The notes under the pieces: generated by a model
Told to the model about the DNA's origin: nothing
Seen by the model: only the letters and a program-made list of their open reading frames with translations
Databases searched by the model: none
Assembly (NCBI GenBank): GCA_023974075.1
Contig: CM043790.1
Location: forward strand, 4,086,023 to 4,150,022
DNA length: 64,000 nucleotides
Direction: 5' to 3'
Origin: Chaenocephalus aceratus
Taxonomy: Eukaryota; Chordata; Actinopteri; Perciformes; Channichthyidae
Program-made: the position numbers and the translations under genes
Part shown: positions 1 to 11,472 of the stretch, piece by piece
How the letters are laid out: the number at the start of each line of letters is the position of its first letter
How positions within the stretch are numbered: position 1 is the first letter of the stretch

Positions 1-330
1 TATTGACACATTTTTTTATTCTCTAGCATTTATCACAATCATAATAGTATAATGTAAATGCCTACACATAATATACAATAAATAATAGATTATAATAAAA
101 TAATACACTACAATTTCAATGAATTTGGTAAACTTTATAAACAAAACAAAAGATATAATTTAGACCAATGATATCACTGGAGCTTGGCCATAAGAAAACC
201 CACTTCAGTGTGTGTCACTTGGAAGGGTGTTCTTTAAAGCCAATGCAGAAGCACTTACAATGGTGTGACCTTTAAAAGTTAATGGACCTGCACTTTTCGA
301 GTTGTTATCTGCATTGTTGAACACATTCAT

Positions 331-370
331 TGTAAGTCGCTTTGGATAAGAGCTTCAGCTAAATGAAATA
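331..370 (+). repeat. L2/SINE-type 3' tail
   Basis: The stretch 'gtcgctttggataagagc' followed by 'cagctaaatga' is the conserved 3' tail shared by fish L2-clade LINEs and the SINEs that borrow their machinery. No body of an element can be recognised upstream, so this is a short truncated copy in AT-rich DNA. The rest of positions 1-770 shows no gene I can support, and part of it is probably 3' untranslated sequence of dnajc24. Confidence 0.65.
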
Positions 371-824
371 GAGAGTAACATGAGTTCTCTTCACATTTCA
401 AAATAAGACATTATCAAAGCACCCATAAACTGAAGTTAAACATATGTGTGTATATATTATATTGAAGTTAAGATGAAGTCAAACTTGTGTTGACAGGCAC
501 AGGCGAACAGGACCCTGTCCGGCCGTGGCTGACGAGCAGGTCAGAGGTCAGAGACGTGCTGTCCATGTCCACAAAGAGAAGGGTGGGAAAGCAACATTTA
601 CATTCACACAATTCAACATCAAGTGTGCCACGTGCATAACAATGGTCCTCAGTGAGCCGCTGTAACGGTGCTGTGAGGCCTTGCTTCACACGAGTGGTGG
701 AGGTGCTGAGAAGCTCTGAAGCTCCTCCAAGTAGGATAATGGTGACGTCAGTGTCAGAGGTGTTAGTGTTCTCATTTGAACATGTGAGTCTTTCTGTGTA
801 ATGACCACGTGAACACCACACACT

Positions 825-975
825 GAGGGAAACATGTGTCACAGCACACCATCACTCCTCCCTCTGCCTTCCTGCTCCTCCTCCTCCTGCTGCCTCCTCT
901 GTGTCTCCTCCTCCACCTCCTCCCCTGACACGCTGAACCCTCCTCCACAGCGGCAGCCGTATGCGTACCCACACT
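825..975 (-). CDS. dnajc24: dnajc24 last coding exon (CSL zinc finger), frameshifted
   Basis: Read on the minus strand after the acceptor 'tttttcagag', this exon begins ECGYAYGCRCGGGFSVSGEE, which matches the first half of the DPH-type (CSL) zinc finger of DNAJC24/DPH4. After a Glu/Gln-rich linker the second zinc pair (VMVCCDTC) is present but in another reading frame. The frame that encodes the first half reaches a stop at 839-841. Phase fits the previous exon: a single g joins 'ag' to give Glu. In the family this finger binds metal and supports the first step of diphthamide synthesis on eEF2. The frame break could be a real lesion or a sequence error. The true 3' end of the coding region is not certain. 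Confidence 0.7.
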
Positions 976-1587
976 CTCTGAAAAAACACACATTACACAT
1001 ACTTACATTTGAGATAAAGTCTGATTTATCTGACTTAATCAGACCGGTGAGTAAGAACTTGTTTGGATATTATGACCATGACTTGTAACACCAAATGAAT
1101 CATGATAAACTCAAAAGATATTAGGACTCAATTCATTTGTTATTTACAATATTAGAAGTTCAAATGTAGTAAAGGAACTATGCTTTTGTTTTGCTTCAAC
1201 AAGTGGTATAATGCAAGTGTCACACTGACACTGAGCATGCTCCTTAGTGTGTGTGTAAAGTTACTGGGCGACATGGTTTCATTCTTGTATTCTGCTTTTC
1301 CCAGGTGACAATATAAACGTGTCTCCCATCATCCTTTCCTTTCGTATTCTGGTTGTTATTTCTGTCGCAAATCAATGCTTACAGGATGGGTATTACTGGA
1401 TTTTCATGTGTTTATTTTTCAAGATAATGAAAAATCTTAACTTCTTCTCGATGAAAAGAGTGGTGCAGGAATGTGATCGTGATGTATTTTGTTTATAGCC
1501 GACCATTAGCTTTCAACTTCTCACAGTTGCACGTTTGCTTAAAAATCAAAAGTGGTTCTAACATGTGGAGATTATCATTCTGAACAC

Positions 1588-1590
<3 letters not shown>

Positions 1591-1658
<68 letters not shown>
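1591..1658. repeat. (GT)n microsatellite in a dnajc24 intron
   Basis: About 34 uninterrupted GT dinucleotides lie roughly 20 bp downstream, in the direction of dnajc24 transcription, of the splice donor at 1678. Any open frame across it is an artefact of the repeat. Confidence 0.97.
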
Positions 1659-1660
<2 letters not shown>

Positions 1661-1678
1661 ACCATGGGGTGTACTCAC

Positions 1679-1749
1679 CCTCGTCCCAGGTCATGTCCTC
1701 CAGACAGACCGGTAGAATCCACCCGGCCAATCCTGTTTCAGTTCCTGAG
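1679..1749 (-). CDS. dnajc24: dnajc24 exon (DPH4 linker), two frame breaks
   Basis: Minus-strand exon with acceptor 'tttctccag' and donor 'gtgagt'. It continues the previous exon in phase as AQELKQDWP, then VDST, then VCLEDMTWDE. These three segments match the family linker, which has 'PVDAQV-LE-M-W' in vertebrates, but each is in a different frame. The shifts fall at an extra base near 1722-1724 and another near 1709-1712, each beside a short run of C (G on the coding strand). A TTAA-type MITE ends 11 bp upstream of the acceptor AG. Either the gene is decaying or the assembly has single-base insertions here. Confidence 0.72.
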
Positions 1750-1764
1750 CTGGAGAAACATTAA

Positions 1765-2270
1765 AGGGGACCTATCATGCAAAATGCTCCTTTGTACGTC
1801 TTGTATACATGAATATGTGTCCCCGGTGTGTCAGGGAAACTCACCAAGTGTCAGAAAACACACCCTCTCTCTTTTCCTCCGTACCCAACATCTCTAAAAG
1901 CGGGGCTTTAACGGATCTGATACAGACTGATCCGATTTGAAAATAGTGTGACGTCAGTGACGAGGAGCTACGCCTATATGGCCCAACTCTCCACCAATCA
2001 GGGGAATGAGAGATTGCCGTGGCATGGTAACAGCATGGTAACAGCATGGTAACATGACGCTGGTAACTCGGCCCCGCTCGGCCCCCTCCTCTGCAGGGGG
2101 GCGTGGTCAGCTTGCAGCGCATGCACAGACCGGTTGGAGGAGAGCAAAATAGAGCGAAATGAGGCATGGCTAAAATGCATGATCTGTTTGGTATTTTGAA
2201 AAAGAAAAGTGTAAACCTTATAGGTGTGGCCCTACAATATATTATTCAAATACAGCATGATAGGTCTCCT
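1765..2270. mobile_element. TTAA-flanked MITE (Kolobok/piggyBac-like)
   Basis: Inverted ends 'aggggacctatcatgc' and 'gcatgataggtctcct' are flanked on both sides by TTAA (1761-1764 and 2271-2274). No transposase is encoded, so this is a 506-bp non-autonomous element. TTAA duplication is used by piggyBac and Kolobok transposases, and the sequence alone does not decide between them. It lies in a dnajc24 intron and supplies most of the sequence just upstream of an exon acceptor. Confidence 0.85.
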
Positions 2271-2274
2271 TTAA

Positions 2275-3285
2275 GCAGCGAGATGAAACATCAGCGGTGA
2301 GCGGTGGTGATGCCTTCACATCCCTCACATAATGTTGTTATATTCAGAGTTGTAATGAAGCAGGACTAGACTATGGATTGAATTAGTATGCATGTTCAAA
2401 TCATCTTTCTTTTCTTCAGATACTTTTTTGGCTCTGAAGCCTTTATTAAGTTATAAACAGGTTTGAACGGTGAGAAGAGAGGAGGACACACATGGTGGCT
2501 GGTGAGCTATCCGGCTGTCCCATCATTGTCATTTCTGTCATATGGATTGTCAATATCCTAATTGAATTATGTTTGTATTCTATTCTTTATTGTGGGGTTT
2601 CTTTGGGATGTTTTCTGTCTAAGGACAGAGGGTGTCATCTGCTGCACACACTGCGAAGCCCCCTGATAAACATGTGTTTGTTTTTATATTATGCTATATC
2701 ATTTGATTGATTCATAAGAAAAGACCAAAAGCAAGAAGACACTCGTTAATCTACAATCTTACAACTCTATAGTTACAATGCATTTGGGAAACACCTCTCC
2801 TCCACTCACATTGGCTTAATGGGTTTCAAGACCCTAAGGTGCTTTCGTTTGAGGGTGCTACAATGCCAACATCCTCAAAGAAATGTTTCATCGGAAAGAA
2901 ACTCTGCCATCAATATATGAAAGGTGACGGAAGAAGGGAACGTGGACGGACTGATAGACTGACTGGGAAATGGTGAGGCAGGTGAACAGAGTCCATTCAC
3001 TCTTATTCTCTAGCGTTCCCTCTTGAGGAAACACTCATTATCAAGTTGTACAGTTTGAAAGTGATAATGAATAATGAGTGCTAAACTTCGCTCGGGTCTT
3101 AATTAGTGTTAGATGTAAAAAAAGATGATCTATATAGGCTTTGTTACATTCTAATCACATGACAATTAATGTATGTAGGACTTGTTAGACAGTAACGTGC
3201 ATGTATTATATGCTGTTATGGAGGTTTTGATGACTTTTGATTCATTGTCTAGTCCTATGGAAGTAACGTGAAGTGTGTTCTCTAC
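2275..3285. other. dnajc24 intron; fragment of a LINE 3' region
   Basis: No exon is recognised here. Positions about 2594-2712 contain 'tctaaggacagagggtgtca' and end in a run resembling 'atttgattgattca', a common fish LINE 3'-UTR tail. The same core recurs at about 16930 in this window. The remainder has no feature I can support. Confidence 0.5.
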
Positions 3286-3415
3286 CTCTCCTCTGCAGGT
3301 CGTACTCTCTCCTGGTGTTCTGGTCGCTCAGGACCCTCCAGGCTGCATCAGCTTCTAGAAACTTCTTCACACCGGAATCTGCTTCTGAAGAGCCTCCGAG
3401 GCGGTCCGGGTGGTA
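3286..3415 (-). CDS. dnajc24: dnajc24 exon with J-domain HPD motif
   Basis: Minus-strand exon between acceptor 'catgcacag' and donor 'gtagag'. It starts YHPDRLGG, so it supplies the HPD tripeptide with which J-domains stimulate Hsp70 ATPase, and runs through KKFLEADAAWRVLSD to RREYDLQRRG, typical of helices III-IV of the DNAJC24 J-domain. The frame is open and 130 bp long, ending in phase 1, which matches the next exon at 1679-1749. Joined to the exon at 7778 it gives a complete J-domain. Confidence 0.93.
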
Positions 3416-6384
3416 CTGTGCATGGGGTGCGCACACAAACATATACAGACTAATTACTTTGCTACACAGGGTTTGGTACACAGATAAATATTTAGTATGA
3501 ATCATCTACTCTTCTGTATACAGTATCGCGTTACAGTAACGTAACTACTTTGTTTGGGTAAAACGTAGTGTAACGCGTTCCAACGGAAAATGTGGTAATG
3601 TAACGTAGTTTCTTCTTCAATTCTCTGCAACGTTACTTTTACGAGTGACAGTGACACTTCCTACTCAGCTGCGTGCTTACGCATTAGGCACGAGCTCTCA
3701 TTCCACACTGTACGTGCTACGTGACGTGCTGGTGGTGGCATGCAGACTGAAGAGGCAGTGATGGCAACGGCAAGCGAGAAGCAGGCGCAGCCAACGCTAA
3801 CATTCGAGGGATGGAGGTATTCCCATTACTTCGAACTTGTTGAAATAAGGGGGAAAATGTGAGTGTACGGTGCACGTTGTGCCCTGGCCAGAAACTTTTG
3901 TCCACTGCCGTTAACTCAACAGCCAACCTCACCAAGCATTTGAGAGGAACACATGCTAGCATGAAGCTAGTAGCTCAAGATCCCCGGGGAAATGAAGATA
4001 TTTCGAGTCCAAGCCCAAAGCAGCTAAACTTCAGTTTCTCCTATCCAAACAAGAGTTGGACAAACTTGTAGCTTCGTTCATCGTCGAAGAAATGTTGCCC
4101 ATCAATACTGTTGAATCTCCCACTTTCAGAAAGATACTTGGCAAGATTACCGATAACAGGAGACAGGCGCCCATGGTCAGATCGTAAAACGTTCACTGGC
4201 TATCTGGATGAATGCTATCTGAAAATGGAGAGTGAATTAAAGAAAACGTTCGAGAGTTTGCCGTATCTGTCAACCACTGCGGATATATGGAGTAGTCATA
4301 ACAGAAGCTTTTTGGATCAATCCATGCAACTTTAAACGTGAGAAAGCTGCCATCGCATGCAAAAGAATAAAGGGCAGGCATACATATGATGTTAGAGGCT
4401 TTGAAATGGAACAGATTCACTCAGCATTTGGCCTTTCACATAGGATCACCGCCACCGTTACAGACAACGGGTCTAATCGTGTTAAAGCTTTCAGGATGTA
4501 TGCCCCCCCCCCGAGCCTAACGCGGAGGAGGATAACGACGAGCAAGGTGTCGTTTTCACAGATGTGGAAGAGTTGCTTGGGACCACAGAAGGACAGTTTT
4601 CTCTTCCCCTGCATTTCAGGTGTGCTTCGCATACACTCAATTTGATCTCGTGCAATGACATCGACAAATGGCTGTCCTCCAACAGTGACTCAAAATGTGT
4701 GTACAGGAGTGCAACGGCAAAGTGCGCTGCTCTTTGGACAAAGGCGAGCCGCTCTACCTTGGCCTCTGAGATTGTCGATGAAATCTGTGGGGAAAAAATG
4801 ATTGTGCCGACATCAACAAGGTGGAATTCCTTCCACGATGCCCTGTCCCGCATCAGTGACATCCCGGCCCAAGATTTGAATACGCTTTGTACTAGACTGG
4901 ACATCAGAGCCCCAACATCTATTCCTAAAGGAATACTGCAGTGTTTTGAAACCCCTGACGGTAGCACTGGATATATTGCAAGGGGAAGACAACTGCTACT
5001 ATGGGACTCTTCTACCAGCCCTGGAGACCCTGATGTCCAGGACACTGGCACTTCAAAATGGACTGTCGATGATGACAGCAAACCTACCGGGTGTAATTGT
5101 ACAGGTAAGCCGATTCTTAATAGCCTATCTGAAAGTTAGTAGCCTAGGCATATACATCATATATAGCCTACGATGTCTATGATATAAATGTATATGCCTA
5201 TCCATTAACGGACATTTCTTAATAAATATTCTTAAGATAAATGCATTATGCCTCCCCTGATAGAGCTCTAGTGAGTCATGTGTCTGAAAAACTAGGCTTA
5301 TTGTTCTATATAATTTTGTCCTAGGCTATCAGGACGCGATTCGCACCGGTGTTGGAGAGCAGTGAAGCTTTATTGGCTGCCTTGACGTTGCCGAAATGTA
5401 AAGTTCGATGGATAGGGGGAGCGGAGCGGAGAGAAGCGGCGCGTGCGCTGCTCATCGCGGAGTGTCGCACTCTACCCCGTGATGAAGAGCCGGCTGAGAA
5501 TAAAAACCGAGAAGTTGCCGCACACAGCAGCGCCAATGAGAATGACTTTTTTTCTTTTGATGAGGAAGAGGAAGACGCAATGTCCATTAGCGCAGACTCC
5601 GAGGTACTTGAGTACATGAGATCAGGCTCAGAGTTAGAAGTCCTCAACCGTTTCCCCCGAGTGAAAGCTGTGTCCATGAAATACAACACTGCCACACCAT
5701 CCAGTGCACCGGTGGAGAGGCTGTTCAGCCTGGGAGGTATTGTGCTTTCCCCAGAAGAAACAGACTCTCAGATAAACGTTTTGAAAGACTGCTCCTGATG
5801 AGGTATAATCGCTAGGGATGCACGATATTGGTTTTTTGAAACCGATACCGATAACGATAACTTCCTGCTTCTCAAGACCGATACCGATAATAAAAAAAAA
5901 AATTACGCCACTAATTATTTGAACGCGATTAACGCATGTGTATTTTTTTACCTTGGCCGCCCCGTAGTTTCAGAGCGCATCGAGTTTAAAATACCATCTA
6001 CAAGCTGATGCTGACAGCCCGCTCCTGCCGCCCGCTTGTGGCAGACCACACTTCCACGCTCACCGGCAGGCACCGACTGGCCATCGGGAGGACCGGGAGG
6101 GTGTGTGTATGTGTGGCCCGAGCGAGCGAGAGAGAGACCTTACGTGCATTGTTGTTGTTAGCATCTGGTGCTAGCTAGCTGCGCTAACGGATATAAGGAG
6201 CTGTTTAAATGAAAACAGAGGAGTGACATTTCGCCACAACTGCGCCGAGGACTTGACTGATGCAGGAAGCAGACAGCGGGACATTGTACGAAAAGTCAGC
6301 ACACTCAGCAACATGATTGCAGCGTCCAGGGAGCTCCGGTTCGAGCATATGCCTTGAGTTGCACATAGCTCCAATGCGCGCGCA

Positions 6385-6891
<507 letters not shown>

Positions 6892-7777
6892 AAAATATAT
6901 TGTATATTATCGGGGCTATTAATACTGGTATCGGGTTTATCGGGATGACGTCATAATTCCTAATATCGGACCGATAATTATCGGGCCGATAATTATCGTG
7001 CATCCCTAATAATCGCACATTTTGTACTGATGTGGAATAGGTTGCCTGCCACCCATGCTGGAGACATAGCTCAAGCCTATGCCTAATATCCTCTTTTTTT
7101 ATCTGCCATCATACTGTGAAGAAGGGCCAGCATATTCAGTGAACATAGCCTTTTCATTCTGAGGCCAGTCCTGCTTTAAGTTGTTCTTGATTTTATTTTG
7201 GCTAAAATGTCTTTGCTTCCAAGCTGTATTATGCCATTTTATTTTATTTACACAAGCCATCGATATCAAGACATTTTCAAGTTATTCTTTTTCTGTTGGA
7301 TTTACATGAGGCATGTTTTATTTTGAGACACATGAGCCATTTTGAGGTTACCATGTTGTTCCTAAGGAGCCTATTGATATGATCTGCACTAGCTTTGCAC
7401 CTATTGTGGGGCTAGCCTGTTTAATGATTATGATTTTATATTGATATTGTTTTGATATTATTGTTTAGTGTTGACGCCAATAGCCCTATGTTTTGTTAAG
7501 TGCTCTGTGGCATTTTTTTATAATAAAGAGCACAAAAGAAATATCTGTTATGTCCTCCATATATGTAGAACTTAATGTAAGCCTACACATTTAGGAACAG
7601 AGATGGGGTTTCTGCCCAAAGTCGAGCAACATAAAAGTAAAAGTAACGAGTAACGTAAAAAGTTACTTTCCTTGGAGGGTAACTAAGTAAAGTAAGGGAT
7701 TACTTTTGTAAAGAAGTAACGAGTAACGAGCAAACACTACTTTTTAAAAGTAACTTTGTGACAGACAGGGTGTTTAC

Positions 7778-7875
7778 CTGTAGGGCCAGCTGCTGGTACC
7801 TGTGTCTGAGCTGCTGCACTGAGTCTGAGGGACTGGCCCCCAGCACAGTGTAGAGGTCCTTCTCTGCACTCATCC
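7778..7875 (-). CDS. dnajc24: dnajc24 first coding exon (J-domain start)
   Basis: DNAJC24 (DPH4) is a J-domain co-chaperone needed for diphthamide synthesis on elongation factor 2. This minus-strand exon begins two bases after acceptor 'gttgacag' with ATG at 7873-7871 and encodes MSAEKDLYTVLGASPSDSVQ followed by the rest of helices I-II, ending RYQQLALQ at donor 'gtaaac'. The next exon opens with YHPDR, completing the HPD loop. Both J-domain exons are intact, while the two downstream exons show frame breaks. The hAT in the following intron ends about 15 bp from this donor. The first, non-coding exon probably lies near 8.9-9.0 kb. Confidence 0.92.
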
Positions 7876-8994
7876 CTGTCAACACAACACAGATATACTG
7901 TTAGAGCTAATGATCTTCCAACTGGCTCTATAGAGAAGCATCAGATGCACGTCTCAAACTGCCAGATCAGTGTCAGACATGCAGCTAAAGGCAGTGCTGA
8001 GTACACTCCTTTAAAGCATGTGTATTTCACGTGGTCAGAACTGAAGATAAATGAACCAAGGAGAAGGAGGAGCAATTCATGGGATCTACATAAAGAGGCA
8101 CCAACTAGTTATATCTTCTTTAACATATTAAATAATAATATTAATAAAGTGTCAGTTATAATGTTTCATATTTTATTCAGTGTCTATATTATACTGTCTT
8201 CTTCTAATACCTCTTTAGTGTTTTCAATATTTGTACTACAGTTTATACCTATCGGAATTGTAGACATTAGTATATGGTACTATATGTATACTATACATTA
8301 CACTGTACCTTACAGCTTCTGGTAAGATGATAACCGCATGTCATTGTCTCAGTACTTGCACTTTGAGTAATGACACTAACTTTGAATCTAATATATAAAT
8401 AGATAGATATATTTAATAATTTGGCTCACACGTCCAATAACACATGTAGGCCTACAACTATTGAATCGAATAAAGCATAACGTCAAATGTCAAAGCGAGG
8501 TTAATATATATATATCATTTCCAAAGTTATTCGGAAAGCAGCTCAGTAGCACCTGCTTGTTTAAAGAGCGTCAATGACAGTCAGGCTGGATGTTATATTA
8601 CTACAGACTGTAAGTTATTACAGTGATATACGTTATAGACTTCTCTGAACGTAACACAGAAACTAGCTAGCTGGACTGCGAAGCTACTTCGGTGTCTTTA
8701 TATACTCCGCCATTATTGTCTCATTAACGTTACAGTATGTTATGGAGCTTAACATGACAAAACACTTTATTCGGTACTGCTGTTTGTTTGCACCGAGCAG
8801 AACAAACGTTAGTGAAGCCGGAAATGTAGTCCTTTTGTTCATAACGAAGGTACATAATAAAAGCACATTTCGTTCTTTATTTTATCTGTTTTTATGTTTT
8901 ATTGTAAAGCATTAAACATACCGTAAAACAAGGCTGTAACCTGAGTGAAGACATGTGTCCAACGATGTAAGGATTCCTCCTGTGTTTTCAGTCC

Positions 8995-9027
8995 GCCTGC
9001 TGACTTCCGGTGTTGCTAACCAATACT
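8995..9027 (-). promoter_or_regulatory. Candidate dnajc24 promoter (ETS and CCAAT sites)
   Basis: The stretch contains 'acttccggt' (an ETS/GABP-type site, reverse 'accggaagt') and 'ctaaccaat' (reverse 'attggttag', an NF-Y CCAAT box) within 25 bp. It lies about 1.1 kb upstream of the dnajc24 start codon on the minus strand. This pairing is common at TATA-less housekeeping promoters. No transcript start can be read from sequence alone. Positions 7880-8990 show no coding exon I can support and would be the first intron. Confidence 0.4.
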
Positions 9028-10237
9028 TCCCGTCTTTTAAACAAATAAAAGCACCACACTACAATTCTGTGGGAGACGGAAACAAATCTAAACATCTGAA
9101 AACACATTGAGGGAAACTTTTAATTATGGTGATGAAAAACATAATTAATGCAGACAAAACGTATCAATACAATTAAAAAATATCAATAAAACTAAAGACA
9201 AAGAAAAAATATAATAAAATACTCTAAATTGGGCTGAAGACCACAGCCCCTGAAATGATGCTGTCAAAATGACATTGTAACATTAACTCAGACTTAACTC
9301 CTGATTTTCTCAATCCAGAAATGTTAATTTCATATGTTATCAGCACTATTAACACAATTGTTTTCAAATCAAGTGATAGTTGGAAAACAGTGATGTACAA
9401 ACCTGGCTTGTCAGGGATAAAGTATGCTTAGACAGTGATAATCATTGTATTTGAAGAAAATAATAGTCCGGAATGGAAATGGAAATGTATTTTAATATAA
9501 TCTAACTATGTGAGATGAAGTGTTAAATTCCACTGCCAAACCTCTGAAACAGAAGCCAGAAAAGAGCAGTACAAGACCACACGCTGGGAAATGTGCCCTG
9601 ACTACACAGACCAGGAGCAATCTGTTAATTGAAATGGGAACAGAACAGATGAGGTGAAACTATGACACCTCATGATCTGACTTCCTGTCTGTCACTCACT
9701 TACAGCTCTTTAACGAGGCCACAGAGGAAGGGGGAAGGGAGCGGAGACACAGTGACTGACATTGTTCTGCAGTTAATTATTTCTTCATTTCAGGCGAATT
9801 AAGGATCAATTAGTCAAGTGACAAAATATTCACTGTCAAAGGAGGGCTGTGGTTTTCACTCTATTAAATACACTGGGCTGTACAGTCTGATGCAGTTCAA
9901 TACTACTTCCTAAAAGTAACCCTGTCTTTGTGAAGATTTTTGATGTTGGTTTTGTACTTAATATTTATAATAAAGATGTTTTTAGTGTTTCCTCCCAAAT
10001 TAACAAAAAGGCTTAACTTTTCACATCTGCTTTTAAACAAAATCTGAAATGAAGGCCTCTACACAGTGTAAGGGGATGCCCTGACACAGTGTGTATCTTA
10101 AATGAGGTCACTTTCAGATTCAGGGTCAGTTTTGGATAGTTTCCAGGGATAATGTTGGTAGTAATGTCATTGGAAAGGCAGATCATCTTTCGGAGTATGG
10201 GTTGACATGATCTGAGCATCAAAAATAACTTCCTGTC
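9028..10237. other. No recognised gene
   Basis: This AT-rich stretch has no convincing exon, RNA gene or element boundary on either strand. It separates the presumed dnajc24 promoter from the L1 fragment. Confidence 0.6.
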
Positions 10238-10710
10238 TTGCAGTTTGAGCAGGAAACCATTCATAAAATACACAATATTTCACATTTCAAACAGCAATAT
10301 GCATCACTTTGGTTAAACTCAGAAGTAAAAATAGGAAAACTAACAGTATTTTGGAGAAGATGGCTAGACAACAGTATATATACAATAAGCAATCTCTATA
10401 AAGATGGTATATTTAAATCCTTCACTGAATTAGCCCAAGAGTACAATTTGCAACAGAAGGGGGATTTCTGGAAATACTTGCAGTTGAGACACTGCTTGGT
10501 GGAAAAGTATCAGCCGAATGAAACAGATAACCCATTAGTTGACTATCTTCAAAACCCACTTAACCATAAGGCATCAATATTCTATAGTAAATCAATGTAT
10601 TTAACCAGCAGCACATGTGATCATTTGAGGATAATCTGGCAGAAAGACCTTGACTGTCAGATTGACGAAGATACATGGAAATAGATTCTGACTGATAACG
10701 GTTATATTAA
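10238..10710 (+). pseudogene. L1 ORF2 C-terminal fragment, part 1
   Basis: An open frame of 148 codons encodes the region after the L1 reverse transcriptase: WRRWLDNSIYTISNLYKDGI, then FKSFTELAQEYNL and a LQLRHCL segment. These are typical of the thumb/C-terminal region of fish L1 ORF2. It meets a stop at 10682-10684 and is soon cut by the TTAA insertion. The continuation is at 17292. Confidence 0.8.
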
Positions 10711-11044
10711 AAGGAATGGTATGCTCATGACACTCATTTTTAAATAATTATCATCCGATAAAACAGACCAGTCTCTGCCAGTTTTTTGTTTGTTTTTTTA
10801 ATCCGATGACATTATCAGTGATTTTAAACTGATTATATACCGAAATAACATCAACACTGTGGGCGCCGCCATTTTCCGGATGTGACGTAAACCATGCGTT
10901 TGGTTTTCGAAGACACGTTGATCTCCATGTTATTTACTGTAGTTTCTCTCTTCAAATATGCCTCACTGTATCGCAAAATATTGCCACAATTCTGATAGGA
11001 ATAATCCACAGAATGCTCGGTTCCATCTGTTGCCAAAAGGTAAG

Positions 11045-11381
11045 TGAAGAAACACACTCCTCAATGTCAGTCTTGGTACTTTAATGACAAAGATGACGAC
11101 ACCCTGAAACAGAGCAATGCCGCAGGATAAGCTGACAAAGTATTACATACATGCATGTCATGACCAATACACATATATTCAATTACATATATTAAGGACA
11201 CACTAAACAGTAGTGGAAACAGTCTTACACAAGTGAGTGGATGAACGTCTCAACTCGAGGCGGAGTGAATGAACAACATGTGAACTAAAATGGCCGCTAG
11301 GCACTACCGGGTCAAAGCACGGCATATCCGGGCAGCAACAGCAGTGACGCTGCCCTCTTGTGGCCGGCGATAAACTCTTCA
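11045..11381 (-). repeat. 3' LTR
   Basis: 337-bp repeat with TG...CA ends (TGAAGA / TCTTCA). It matches the LTR at 15840-16176 except at about five positions in its second half. Confidence 0.96.
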
Positions 11382-11472
11382 TCCCCCCCAGACCGGAAAA
11401 CTATGGGACGGAATAGGTTAACGGTCTAAATCCAGCTGCCGGACTCGGGCTCGTAACGTGCAGGCGGCCTCC

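Noticed and set aside
468..842. 124-codon minus-strand open frame
   Set aside because: It overlaps the end of the dnajc24 zinc-finger exon in a different phase and most of it looks like 3' untranslated sequence; no independent evidence for a protein.
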